This document shows, piece after piece, positions 28,636 through 38,072 of a stretch of 64,000 nucleotides of DNA (within the stretch, counting starts at the first letter, position 1; each line of letters opens with the position of its first letter). This DNA comes from Aureispira sp. CCB-QB1 (GTDB lineage: Bacteria; Bacteroidota; Bacteroidia; Chitinophagales; Saprospiraceae). Location: the NCBI RefSeq assembly GCF_000724545.1, contig NZ_JHBV01000021.1:1-64000 (forward strand), in the 5' to 3' direction. A model generated the notes under the pieces. That model was not told the origin of the DNA and made no database searches. It was given only the letters and a program-made list of their open reading frames with translations. A program made the position numbers and the translations under genes.

Positions 28636-29619
28636 TTATCGTGGCACCTCAACTTTTGCAATTATATCCTTAATAACATCTTGTACATCCATTCCTTCCA
28701 TCTCTCGCTCTGGAGTTAGAATAATACGGTGGTTAAGTACAGGATATGCCACGTATTGAATATCGTCTGGTGTAACAAAATCACGTCCATTGATTGCCGC
28801 AACAGCTTTTGCGGTCTGCATAATTGCTAACGAAGCACGAGGCGAAGCGCCTAAAAATAAATCTCCATTGTTTCGAGTATTGTGCACCAAAGCAGCGATA
28901 TAATCTAGCAATTCATCTTTAATGTGGATTTTTTCAACTATTTCTTGGCATTGTTTAATTTCTTTTGCGTTTAAAACAGCGCGAACATCTGAAATCTGGC
29001 GTTTTGAGAAATCATCACGGAATCGACGTAGAATTTGCTGTTCCTCACTCAATTGAGGATAAGTTAGTTGAATGCGGAATAAAAAGCGATCCAACTGCGC
29101 TTCTGGCAATTTATAAGTTCCCTCTTGTTCTATAGGGTTTTGCGTGGCAATTACCATAAAAGGAAAAGCCATTTTGTATGTTTTTCCATCAACTGTAACT
29201 TGCTTTTCTTCCATTACCTCAAACAAAGAAGCTTGCGTTTTGGCTGGTGCACGGTTGATCTCATCAATTAGCACCATATTAGAAAACACTGGTCCTTTAT
29301 TGAACATAAACTCCGCTGTTTTCATATTGTACACACTTGTTCCAGTAACATCTGAGGGCATTAAATCTGGTGTAAACTGAATTCTAGAAAAATCTACATT
29401 CAAGGTTTGAGCCAGTAATTTAGACGCTAATGTTTTGGCAACTCCAGGCACGCCTTCTAAGAGAACATGTCCACCCGCAAAAATGGATATCATGATCAAT
29501 TCTATTAGATTGTCTTGTCCAATAATAACCTTTTGGACTTCCTCTCTAACTTGATCTACCGTTTCTTGTATCTTAGCAACGGACACTTCTTCTGCGCCCC
29601 AAGAATAATCCTCATTCAT
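28636..29619 (-). CDS. moxR: MoxR-family AAA+ ATPase
   Basis: A 327-residue protein. Walker A is GVPGVAKT (56-63), Walker B VLIDEIN (116-122), followed by sensor 1 in VIATQNPIEQEGTYKLPEAQ and a sensor 2 Arg in GASPRA. MoxR ATPases act as chaperones together with von Willebrand-type or DUF58 proteins. It is the fourth gene of a minus-strand operon (SpoIIM, DUF4129, DUF4350, MoxR, DUF5522); the DUF58 partner is at 38073-39425. Confidence 0.95.
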   Translation of the reverse strand: MNEDYSWGAEEVSVAKIQETVDQVREEVQKVIIGQDNLIELIMISIFAGGHVLLEGVPGVAKTLASKLLAQTLNVDFSRIQFTPDLMPSDVTGTSVYNMKTAEFMFNKGPVFSNMVLIDEINRAPAKTQASLFEVMEEKQVTVDGKTYKMAFPFMVIATQNPIEQEGTYKLPEAQLDRFLFRIQLTYPQLSEEQQILRRFRDDFSKRQISDVRAVLNAKEIKQCQEIVEKIHIKDELLDYIAALVHNTRNNGDLFLGASPRASLAIMQTAKAVAAINGRDFVTPDDIQYVAYPVLNHRIILTPEREMEGMDVQDVIKDIIAKVEVPR

Positions 29620-29713
29620 GTTTTGTTTTAATTTTTATTGTTCTCTAGTTTTTTTCTAACTCTTGTTCTTTTTAACATATTCACCAATGCAGTGTATCTT
29701 CAAACAATAATTT

Positions 29714-31060
29714 TTAAACAACCTCTTTATCAACAAACTGCATTTTATGCACCTCCTGGTGAAATTTATCAATTAAGAGATAAAAGTTATTTAAAGTGTC
29801 CACATCTACTTTGGAGTAAGGTTGTTGCAATATTTTTCTTAACCTAAAATACTCTACAAATATGTCGTTAATAATTTCCTTATCTACTTTTGAGCGAACA
29901 GCAATTCTATGAATCAGCTTATCATCCAAATCTCTCGTCACCAAATGATATCGTTGTCGCAAGTGTGCCAAGAAAAGGTGCATTTGCTTTTTAATAATTC
30001 CTTTGTGATCTTGTTGCTGAAAATACAAACGACCTATAGTTTCTACAAATTCCAAAGAAGTATTTCGATTCGTTTCTAAAATTGGAATTTTACGTTGTCT
30101 GCGCTTGGCGCCAAATAAAACATAAATAATTCCTAAACTAATAAATAAATACCAACTCCACCTTAAAGCTGGCTGAGAGAAAATATACTCTAGAGGTGAC
30201 TTAGCAGCAATTTGAGGCTTGTCATCCCTTTTAGCATCTTTAGCCTTGGGTCTCATAGCACTTTCTCTATCCCAATACAATTGATTGGTTTTGATATGAG
30301 AAAGTACATTATTGGCATAGTCAATTCCTGCTGTGTCAACCAAAAACAAATTAGAAAACATAACTGGATTGGTATGAAAATAGAAATGCCCCTCTCCTAC
30401 TTTTAAACGAACAAAATTAATATACTCTTTTTCTTCTTGATCAACGAAAGTTCCCAATGAAGCTAAAGGGTAAGCTCTATATCTAGATTGGCTTTCATCG
30501 CTATCACAAAAGGCTGTAGAAGGGATAAAATGCCAATAATGTGCTCGTGCATAATTTTCATATAAATATTCGAACTCGTAATAATGATCGTTAATAGCAG
30601 GGTGTTTAAAACTTGCATACACTTTTTCCTTTGTTACGGTTCGGTTTCGACCGTCCCAGTTAGACAAGCCTCCACAATCTTCGGCATAGAGTAGAATTTC
30701 TGCTAAGCTATCATTTATATTTTCCGTAATAATAAAAGCGTCTCCTCCCGCTCGAACATACTCCCTCAAATGCCATGCTTCATCCTCTGTATATTTAGCT
30801 TGTTGACCAATATACAAATAGCTTGTTCCCTTTGCTTCTTCTTCTTTTTTTGATAATTTAGTCTCAACTCGCTCCTCCAATACATCCAATTCAAATTGGC
30901 TTTCTAATAAATCATACAATACTTTCATATCGTATGGATTTTCACCCTCTACCTCATAGCTGTGTTTCCAACGATAGTAACCAGGCTGATTGCTCGCAAA
31001 GTATACAATCAGTCCAATTAGGACGATACCACCAATCAATAATGGAGCAAATTTATTCAT
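29714..31060 (-). CDS. DUF4350 domain-containing membrane protein
   Basis: A 448-residue protein with an N-terminal membrane segment (6-24), a DUF4350 region (GENPYDMKVLYDLLE ... REYVRAGGDAFIITENIND), a second membrane segment near 300-317 (WSWYLFISLGIIYVLFG) and a cytosolic C-terminal helical part. The arrangement and position beside moxR are standard in Bacteroidota. It probably works with the MoxR/DUF58 system at the inner membrane. The molecular role is not known. Confidence 0.85.
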   Translation of the reverse strand: MNKFAPLLIGGIVLIGLIVYFASNQPGYYRWKHSYEVEGENPYDMKVLYDLLESQFELDVLEERVETKLSKKEEEAKGTSYLYIGQQAKYTEDEAWHLREYVRAGGDAFIITENINDSLAEILLYAEDCGGLSNWDGRNRTVTKEKVYASFKHPAINDHYYEFEYLYENYARAHYWHFIPSTAFCDSDESQSRYRAYPLASLGTFVDQEEKEYINFVRLKVGEGHFYFHTNPVMFSNLFLVDTAGIDYANNVLSHIKTNQLYWDRESAMRPKAKDAKRDDKPQIAAKSPLEYIFSQPALRWSWYLFISLGIIYVLFGAKRRQRKIPILETNRNTSLEFVETIGRLYFQQQDHKGIIKKQMHLFLAHLRQRYHLVTRDLDDKLIHRIAVRSKVDKEIINDIFVEYFRLRKILQQPYSKVDVDTLNNFYLLIDKFHQEVHKMQFVDKEVV

Positions 31061-31171
31061 ATTATAAGGCTACTTGATATTAAATGTATAAGGATTAAGG
31101 GTATTCGCATTGGTAATCTATTCATGCTTACATTGCGACTTTTAGTTTTCTATTGTTAATCTATTTTAGCA

Positions 31172-31906
31172 TTACTTAATAGAAGCCAATAGGTTTTTAA
31201 AATTAATTCGAACTTCCTCAAACTGACCGCCATCAAACGCTGTATTACTATACCAAACGTACTCAAAAATTCGAGTAACGGCTTTAAAATCTTTTAATTT
31301 AGGATGGTTCTTGTTTCGGAGCTCTCTCATATAGTGTCCATTTGTTTTATCTTTTTTCCATTCTATCACCCCTTTCGCAGCTAACTCTTTGATAATTGCC
31401 AAGTAGTACAATCGTATTGCCAAGCGATAATCTTTGTCTGCCAATGCCTGTTTCAAAAAACCTTCAACATCCGCCTCTTGCAAGTTGGTCTCAATTTGCT
31501 CTAATGTTACTGGCTTGCGTCTCCTAACCTCTTTATTAACCAACACCGCATCCCCCGCTACTACTTTAAAAACAACAAAAGCAAGTATGATAACAGCCAA
31601 GAACACTAATAATGTTTGTGCAAAGTCTTTAAATGAAAAATTAGATGGTTCTCTTGGTGGTGGCGGTGCGACATTGCCAGTTCCACTGGTATTCTGTGTT
31701 ACTTTCTTTTTCTTTGTTTTTTTAGCCTTTGGTTTCTTAGAATATTTCATTCCTTGGGCTGTCTTTTTCCATTCTGCTTTGTCAACAGTTCTTACCGTCA
31801 AGGTTTCATTTTGGTAAGCCTTTGTAGCATCATTGGCATAGAAAGTTGTAGAAAAACCAACCACAAACCATAAGATTAGACCTATATAGAGATTCTGTTT
31901 TTTCAT
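31172..31906 (-). CDS. DUF4129 domain-containing membrane protein
   Basis: A 244-residue protein from the ATG at 31906, 10 bp after the SpoIIM gene; an in-frame ATG at 31978 would overlap that gene by 62 bp. Signal-like segment (residues 5-25), a Lys-rich then Pro-rich stretch ending PPPPREPSNFSF, a single membrane helix (about 95-118), then the DUF4129 domain (DKDYRLAIRLYYLAIIKELAAKG). Part of the MoxR operon. Confidence 0.85.
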   Translation of the reverse strand: MKKQNLYIGLILWFVVGFSTTFYANDATKAYQNETLTVRTVDKAEWKKTAQGMKYSKKPKAKKTKKKKVTQNTSGTGNVAPPPPREPSNFSFKDFAQTLLVFLAVIILAFVVFKVVAGDAVLVNKEVRRRKPVTLEQIETNLQEADVEGFLKQALADKDYRLAIRLYYLAIIKELAAKGVIEWKKDKTNGHYMRELRNKNHPKLKDFKAVTRIFEYVWYSNTAFDGGQFEEVRINFKNLLASIK

Positions 31907-31916
31907 TCTTTTTGAT

Positions 31917-33797
31917 TTAACTTTCTTTTTCCATTCCATAAGAAATCTTGCGAACACCAATGTTGGGTATTTGTTCAAACAAATCTGTTGCTTCTTTCGT
32001 TTCTTTAAAACTAAAAAAGCCTATTCCCATAACGACAAAAACTAGTGGAAATAAAAAACAAAACATATAAGAATGCAAGAAAATATAAAACCCTTGACGT
32101 ACCAATTCCAAATCTGTGATAGGCAGTGCATTGACCAATACTCCTAAATAAAAGCTAGCAATGGGCGCTGTTATCATAAATAAAAAGATCAAGCACATTC
32201 CTCCTATTACCAAATAAGCCCCCATCATAACCACCCAATTTCCTCCTACAACTGTTAACATTCTACCTATACCAGACAATAAATTAATGTTCTCATTAAA
32301 CACGGTTGCCAAAGTCATTAATATCATCGGAATAACAAAAAGAAGTAGCAAAAACAACCAACCTTCTGTTGCTAATAAACACAGATGAGCAGCTGTTATG
32401 CACAATAAAGTAGCACTAATTGTCTTAAAAAAGAAGGCAGCATTATACACAACCCCCTTTTGCTTGTTGGCATCCTTTTGTACCCAGAAAAAGACAACGT
32501 AAGCCATAATGGTAGACGCAAGCACATTCAACCACCATGTCATTGAAAACTCACCTGTCAATAATAGTTGAGATACATTTGTCAAAGTATATTCTAACAA
32601 CATCCACGGATTATCCAAAAACTGCTTAATACCAACAATTGTATTAAACGTGTAGTTGTCTCCTTGCCACAATAATAAAACGGTGTATATAGCTGCCAAT
32701 AAAAAAGAAAGCAATGCTGTCGGTTTTATTAACTGGCGATAGAAGATAAAAGCATCGCTAAAAATCTGAGCACTATTCTTAATTTGATTGTATTTTATTT
32801 CAGTAGATTGAGCTGGTGGCAATTTAACTTCTCCAATAAATGAAGTGAACCCTTTTTGGGCTTTCATCCAAGGATAAACAATATAATAACTAATGATAAA
32901 GGCAAAAGAACCAAAAATAACGACTCCTCGAATAATATAGGATGCTCCAGTATAACGTGTGATAAACCCTTCTATAAATGCTGCTAAGACGATTAGAGGC
33001 AAAATGGTCAGCATAATTAAGAGTCCTCTTCGAGCAGACAGTTGCAAGCTTTGTATTCGGCTCAGTGTTTTTGGGAAAACTAGTCCGCTTCCCAACGTCA
33101 ACCCTGCTGCTCCAGCAATTATGATACAGGAAATTTCTATCGCTCCATGCATCCATATTGTAAAAAATGATTGCATATAAATCCCTTCTCGAATAAAGAG
33201 ATACTGAAATGCCCCTAGCATAATCCCATTCTGAACAATGACAAAAATAGTTCCTACGCCAAAAAACAACCCAACAATAAAACAAAGGGTCGCAACCATT
33301 AAGTTATTCTGTGCAATACGAAAAAACATCTCTCTAGCCTTAGGGTCTTCATAAACAGCCATTGGTTTTCCATTCGCAATGTTCTCCATTGTCATATCAA
33401 TGTACTCATCTCCTAAGATAACTCTAGGAAAATCGGCATCCATATAAGACGAAAACACGCCAATAAATGCAGCTCCTAAAAAAAGCAATAGGGCTAAATA
33501 AAAAGCGTTTCGAGATTCATAAATTATTTGAGGGACCGTTTCTTTCCAAAAGTCCAAAAACTTAAACAGGCGTCCTTTGCGATTTTTATAGACACTATAA
33601 AAAACTTTTTGAGCTATATTGTTTAAATATACTCGAACCGAACGATTGGGGTAAAATGTTCTAGAATACGACAAGTCGTCGGTTATTTCTATAAACAAGT
33701 TACTCAACTCATCAGGATTGGCATCGCCTTTCCCTAAGTTTCGTTCAAATTTAGCCCACTTGTCTTTGTTTTGTTTTATAAAATGAGTTTCACGCAT
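31917..33797 (-). CDS. SpoIIM (DUF95) protein fused to a second membrane domain
   Basis: I choose the ATG at 33797 (MRETHFIKQNKDKWAKFE, the usual family start); a further ATG lies at 33848. The first ~320 residues are a stage II sporulation protein M homologue, with GLFFGVGTIFVIVQNGIMLGAF and WMHGAIEISCIIIAGAAGL. The remaining ~300 residues add six or so hydrophobic helices that in related genomes, as far as I know, belong to a separate protein or are absent. There is no sporulation here; the family accompanies MoxR clusters. Confidence 0.85.
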   Translation of the reverse strand: MRETHFIKQNKDKWAKFERNLGKGDANPDELSNLFIEITDDLSYSRTFYPNRSVRVYLNNIAQKVFYSVYKNRKGRLFKFLDFWKETVPQIIYESRNAFYLALLLFLGAAFIGVFSSYMDADFPRVILGDEYIDMTMENIANGKPMAVYEDPKAREMFFRIAQNNLMVATLCFIVGLFFGVGTIFVIVQNGIMLGAFQYLFIREGIYMQSFFTIWMHGAIEISCIIIAGAAGLTLGSGLVFPKTLSRIQSLQLSARRGLLIMLTILPLIVLAAFIEGFITRYTGASYIIRGVVIFGSFAFIISYYIVYPWMKAQKGFTSFIGEVKLPPAQSTEIKYNQIKNSAQIFSDAFIFYRQLIKPTALLSFLLAAIYTVLLLWQGDNYTFNTIVGIKQFLDNPWMLLEYTLTNVSQLLLTGEFSMTWWLNVLASTIMAYVVFFWVQKDANKQKGVVYNAAFFFKTISATLLCITAAHLCLLATEGWLFLLLLFVIPMILMTLATVFNENINLLSGIGRMLTVVGGNWVVMMGAYLVIGGMCLIFLFMITAPIASFYLGVLVNALPITDLELVRQGFYIFLHSYMFCFLFPLVFVVMGIGFFSFKETKEATDLFEQIPNIGVRKISYGMEKES

Positions 33798-34531
33798 TTG
33801 AGATTGGGTTGTTAGAACTTGTACAAAAAGTTGCAAATTGATGGTCAAAAGCTAGTCTCTTCTCTTGAACAAATTTAATGCTAAGAAAATTCACTCTAAC
33901 ATCTTTTAGTTTTGTCTTAAACGACAATTTCCCTACCGTCTATAATATTCTTTATCAAAATGCTTATTTACATTAGTAGTTAGCTTTGTTACTCCCTTCG
34001 GTCATGAGCTCGCATAGCTCGGTTCGCTGCTACTTCGTGGTCGTTGCTTTTTTACTTTTTTACCAAAAAGATAAAAAAGCACATTTATATTAGTTTCAAT
34101 TTAAAACTAGGGATTAAAAGAATTATAGCTTCTTGGGATTTCTTTTGTTTATTTTGTTGTTATGCTTGTATTGCCTTTTGAATGAGGATTAAATGACAAA
34201 AATTCAAGTAGGCACATTCTACAATATAAATAAGATTCTTTTTCTTTTCAACAATAGTCCACTAAAAAATCGCATTAAATCCCTTCCTACATGTTTGGTT
34301 GTTGGTCTCTTTCATACTATTTGGGGACCAACAAACCTTATAAAAAACTGACTAACAAATAGATAATAGATCTCCATTTCTTTTTTTCACAAAGAAAAAC
34401 AAAGCAACTCTATGAACACGAATTAATTAGCAGGTAATGATTTCAATAGAATCCACATTTCTTATTTGCTTTTAACAACATTTTTTTTGTATATTTCATA
34501 TACTATCAAATACCAAAATCCATTTACTTAA
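33798..34531. other. Divergent intergenic region between SpoIIM and RDD genes
   Basis: About 730 bp with no coding sequence. It holds a GC-rich patch (34005-34045, including GCTGCTACTTCGTGGT at 34026-34041) that recurs elsewhere in the window, directly followed by an A/T-rich hairpin, TGCTTTTTT (34045-34053) with AAAAAAGCA (34073-34081). The rest is AT-rich. Confidence 0.6.
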
Positions 34532-35263
34532 ATGAAAACAATCGAAATCAATACCGCTCAAAAGGTAACCATTCAATACGAGTTGGCAACACTTGGCAAT
34601 CGCTTTTTGGCATATTTTATTGATTTATTAATCATGGCAGGTATCATTACCTTTCTATTAATTTTGGGACGATCAGCCATTCAGAGCTACGACAATATGT
34701 TGGTATTTGTTTATCTAATTTTAGCTCCGATCTTTTTGTTTTATACGCTCTTTTCTGAAATTGTCATGCACGGGCAAACCATTGGGAAAAAATCAATGGG
34801 CTTAAAAGTCGTTAAACTCAATGGCGATGCTCCAACAACACACGACTATGTCATGCGTTGGATGTTTCGTTTTGTTGATTTGTGGATTTCTTTGGGCTCG
34901 GTTGGTGCTTTGTTAATCAACGCCTCTCCCAAAAGTCAACGTTTGGGTGGCTTGTTGTCTGGTACAACTGTAATTCGCACGACTTCTCAACGTACCTTCA
35001 CTTTAAATGATATTTTGAAAATTTCTACTCTAGATACCTATAATCCCAGCTATCCACAAATTCGTAAATTTAACGAACAGGATATGCTATTTATTAAAAA
35101 AGTATTGGAACGTGAACGCCGCTACCCTAATCCTGCTCATAAAAAAGCTGTTGCTGAATTATCAAAACATGTTGCCCAGCAACTAGATATTGCTACTATT
35201 CCCAAAGATCAAAGTAAGTTCTTGCGCACACTTATCAATGATTATATCGTTTTGACGCGTTAA
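34532..35263 (+). CDS. RDD family membrane protein
   Basis: A 243-residue protein. The RDD signature is visible: YELATLGNRFLAYFIDLLIMAG (17-38) and GQTIGKKSMGLKVVKLNGD (86-104), with three hydrophobic helices. The C-terminal ~90 residues are soluble. RDD proteins sit beside SpoIIM and MoxR genes in many Bacteroidota; here the RDD gene is divergent from SpoIIM. Function is not known, possibly a transporter. Confidence 0.85.
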   Translation: MKTIEINTAQKVTIQYELATLGNRFLAYFIDLLIMAGIITFLLILGRSAIQSYDNMLVFVYLILAPIFLFYTLFSEIVMHGQTIGKKSMGLKVVKLNGDAPTTHDYVMRWMFRFVDLWISLGSVGALLINASPKSQRLGGLLSGTTVIRTTSQRTFTLNDILKISTLDTYNPSYPQIRKFNEQDMLFIKKVLERERRYPNPAHKKAVAELSKHVAQQLDIATIPKDQSKFLRTLINDYIVLTR

Positions 35264-35432
35264 AAATAAGTTGAGCCCTCATCTTGTAGGATAATTAATT
35301 CCTTCTGTCCACTTCCTTTGTGATGTATTCAAAGAAGCACCTCTTTGTTAAACATTTGGTTAAACCTATTGTTAAAAAAGATACAACTGGATTTAACAAA
35401 TAATTGGTACTTCTTCTTAATGCATCCTACTT

Positions 35433-36692
35433 ATGACTACTCCATTACAAACACTCCAAACCATTCCTCAAGAACTAGATGCTTCTGATTGGCAACTAGA
35501 AATAGATCATACTGACATTCAAGTTTATTCTAAATCAAATGCGTCTAATTCGGGTGTTATTGGTTTTAAAACTATTACAGAGCATCCCATTCCACAAGCT
35601 GTTGTGATTAATCTACTCAAAGATGTTTGTGGCGCTATGCACCGCATCAACGATTTATTTGTTTTAGGAGAACAATTGCGCACATGGTCTGTGCCTATAG
35701 ATTCTGAAGGTTCTTTGGTTCGCACTTCTTTTCAAATGCCTTTTCCTATGGTCAATCGGGAGTTTCTACATGGTCTCCATAGCCAAAAACTAGATGACAA
35801 AACTTACTTGGTTGGTTATACGCCTACTGAAGCTCTTGACATTCCTGTACAAAAAAACTATGTTCGTTGCCCGATGTCTATTTCGGGACAACGTATTTCT
35901 ATTGTAGACAGTGGCACTACCAAAGTAGAACACCTAATGGTCTATCGTTTGGGAGGTGCTATTGGTCCATTTATTCAAGATCATTTTTTAAAAAAATCAC
36001 ATATCAATGCTTATATCAAAGAATGGCGTAATTTGAGAACATTTTTATATCCTACTCCTATAGATCAAATCAATTATACACAATTAGCTAATATTGCTCT
36101 AAATACCCTTCAAGTTAGTGCAACATGGGCAACCATTGGCAAACCCAAGGTAGGACAAGTCCGAGTTGGTCGCCTTCCTTATAGCCCTCGTTCTGCATTT
36201 CGTACCGATATTGTGGTTGAGGCACCTTTAACAAAAGTTGTAGATGTCATTGCTGACCAATCTTTAAAATACTTGCCTCAATGGAATAAGGAATTTATTC
36301 AAGGCAATGTTTTAAAAATTGTAGAAGAAAGCCCGAAAAAAATGGCATGGATTATTCAAGTTCATTATCAAACCCCTCCTTTATTGGCCAATCGGGAATA
36401 TATTTATTACTTTTCTAGAGAATGGTTGAATGACAAAGAAGCATTAATTATTTATAACTCGATTCAACACCCTTCTCCTGTACCCAAAGGTTTCGTGCGA
36501 GGCTTGTTGTACCCAACAGTGCATCGTTGTATTTATCAAAGTGCCCATTCCACCAAAATAGAACATATTTTGGTAACTGATTTAAAAGGCAATTTATCTA
36601 CCTTTCAAGATTCTTTATTAAAAGCAGGGCTAGCCCAAGCACATTGTAGGGATATGGAAAATCAAAACCGTCTATTTCAAGATTTGTCGTAG
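35433..36692 (+). CDS. Protein with two START-like lipid-binding domains
   Basis: A 419-residue soluble protein without a signal peptide. Two regions show the START/SRPBCC pattern: about 18-205 (WQLEIDHTDIQVYSK ... VNREFLHG) and about 245-415 (FRTDIVVEAPLTKVVDVIADQ ... LLANREYIYYFSREW). Both contain the (V/A)NREF/Y segment and a following long C-terminal helix. START domains bind lipids or other hydrophobic ligands. Bacterial proteins usually carry one. It is convergent with, and 2 bp from, an oxidoreductase gene. Confidence 0.75.
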   Translation: MTTPLQTLQTIPQELDASDWQLEIDHTDIQVYSKSNASNSGVIGFKTITEHPIPQAVVINLLKDVCGAMHRINDLFVLGEQLRTWSVPIDSEGSLVRTSFQMPFPMVNREFLHGLHSQKLDDKTYLVGYTPTEALDIPVQKNYVRCPMSISGQRISIVDSGTTKVEHLMVYRLGGAIGPFIQDHFLKKSHINAYIKEWRNLRTFLYPTPIDQINYTQLANIALNTLQVSATWATIGKPKVGQVRVGRLPYSPRSAFRTDIVVEAPLTKVVDVIADQSLKYLPQWNKEFIQGNVLKIVEESPKKMAWIIQVHYQTPPLLANREYIYYFSREWLNDKEALIIYNSIQHPSPVPKGFVRGLLYPTVHRCIYQSAHSTKIEHILVTDLKGNLSTFQDSLLKAGLAQAHCRDMENQNRLFQDLS

Positions 36693-36694
36693 CA

Positions 36695-37720
36695 TTACCA
36701 ATGTACGGCTACTTTTCCGATAGACTTTCGCTCTCCTAAAAAATTGTGCGCCTTAGCAATATCATCTACAGAAAACTTGCCCCCAATAGTAGGGTTAAGA
36801 ATACCATCATTAACCATTTGCACCACACTTTGGATACAATATTTCAGCGCATCGGGTCTATTATCAGCTACACGCAACATATTAACTCCTGTTACGCCTT
36901 GTGATTTTAATAAAAGTTCAACAGAAGCCAAAAAGCCAAAACCAAATACAAGCTTCAAATCACCAAAAACACCTTTGCTCTTGCCTGATCGGCTAGCAGC
37001 ACCATAGCAAATGATCCGCCCTGTTCCTTTCGCTAATAATTTACGAGCTTTTTTAACCGCACTACCTCCTAAACTATCAAAAGCAACATCTATAGCATTT
37101 TTGCCCGATGTCTTTTCAATATAAGTCGCAAAATCTGTCGTATTATAATTAATCGGGTGATCAACACCAAGGCTTCGCAGGTAATCTAATTTTTCTTCTG
37201 AGCCTGCCGTTCCATATACAATACAACCCTTGTGCTTGGCCATTTGAACCAACGCTGTTCCAACACCACCCGCAGCAGCTTGAATCAACACATGTTCTCC
37301 TTTGTGCAATTGAGTCGTGTAAGCAGCACAAAAATAGGCAGTAGCATACTGTGTTGCTAGAGCAGCTGCTACACAATAATCCATTTCATCAGGTATTACA
37401 GCCGCAGCACGAGCATCTGCAACGGCATATTCCGCATAACCTCCAAAGCGAGTCAATGAAACAACTCGTTGCCCTACTTCAAAGTCTTTCACATCTTTTC
37501 CCACAGCATGAATTTTACCAACAACCTCATACCCTAATACTGTTGGTAGTGGTGGGCAGTCTTGGTATAAGCCTTGACGAGCCATTACATCGGCAAAATT
37601 TAGCCCAAAAGCTTCTGACTGAATACAGATTTCATGATCTTTTGGGGTAGGAATTGGACGTTCTTGTATTTCAAAAGCTTCTTCTGGTTTTCCAAATTTG
37701 GTTAGCACTACTGCTCTCAT
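36695..37720 (-). CDS. NADPH:quinone oxidoreductase-like (VAT-1 type) protein
   Basis: A 341-residue medium-chain reductase. GroES-like N-terminal part (residues 1-130), nucleotide-binding motif AAAGGVGTALVQ (148-159). The zinc ligands of alcohol dehydrogenases are missing, as in quinone oxidoreductases. The GYEVVGKIHAVGKDV segment is typical. It probably reduces a quinone or unsaturated carbonyl; the natural substrate is unknown. Convergent with the START gene. Confidence 0.85.
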   Translation of the reverse strand: MRAVVLTKFGKPEEAFEIQERPIPTPKDHEICIQSEAFGLNFADVMARQGLYQDCPPLPTVLGYEVVGKIHAVGKDVKDFEVGQRVVSLTRFGGYAEYAVADARAAAVIPDEMDYCVAAALATQYATAYFCAAYTTQLHKGEHVLIQAAAGGVGTALVQMAKHKGCIVYGTAGSEEKLDYLRSLGVDHPINYNTTDFATYIEKTSGKNAIDVAFDSLGGSAVKKARKLLAKGTGRIICYGAASRSGKSKGVFGDLKLVFGFGFLASVELLLKSQGVTGVNMLRVADNRPDALKYCIQSVVQMVNDGILNPTIGGKFSVDDIAKAHNFLGERKSIGKVAVHW

Positions 37721-37807
37721 GATTATAGTTGTTTTGACGATAAGTGAGCTTCTATAAGTACCTAATGATATTTTTAGGGTGCTTACTTATTTTATAATTG
37801 GTGTGTG

Positions 37808-38065
37808 TTATTTTCTAGTGTAAAGGGTATAGTTTTGGCAATTTTTACATTGCAATTCCATCCAAAGCAGATTGCTTTCCTCCTCTTCTGTACTTTCAGC
37901 AAAACGCAACTTGGTTTCTTTGCTCTCACATACAGCACAAGGGTAGCCTAATGCAGGCATGTTTCCTCCTTTTCCTTCTGTAAATGCTTTATCGTTGACT
38001 TCTATTTTCCACTCTTCGCCCATTTCTTTTTGAATCGGTGCGGCTACTTTTTGCTTTTTTGCCAT
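37808..38065 (-). CDS. Small zinc-ribbon-like hypothetical protein
   Basis: An 85-residue protein with two CxxC pairs (Cys43/Cys46 and Cys73/Cys76) spaced as in a zinc ribbon, a basic start and an acidic stretch (STEEEES) between the pairs. I do not recognise a named family. It lies 7 bp downstream of the DUF58 gene on the same strand and is likely cotranscribed with it. Confidence 0.65.
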   Translation of the reverse strand: MAKKQKVAAPIQKEMGEEWKIEVNDKAFTEGKGGNMPALGYPCAVCESKETKLRFAESTEEEESNLLWMELQCKNCQNYTLYTRK

Positions 38066-38072
38066 ATTCTTT

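Noticed and set aside
29638-29847. 69-residue plus-strand frame overlapping the DUF4350 gene
   Set aside because: It overlaps a well-supported gene and has no recognisable motif.
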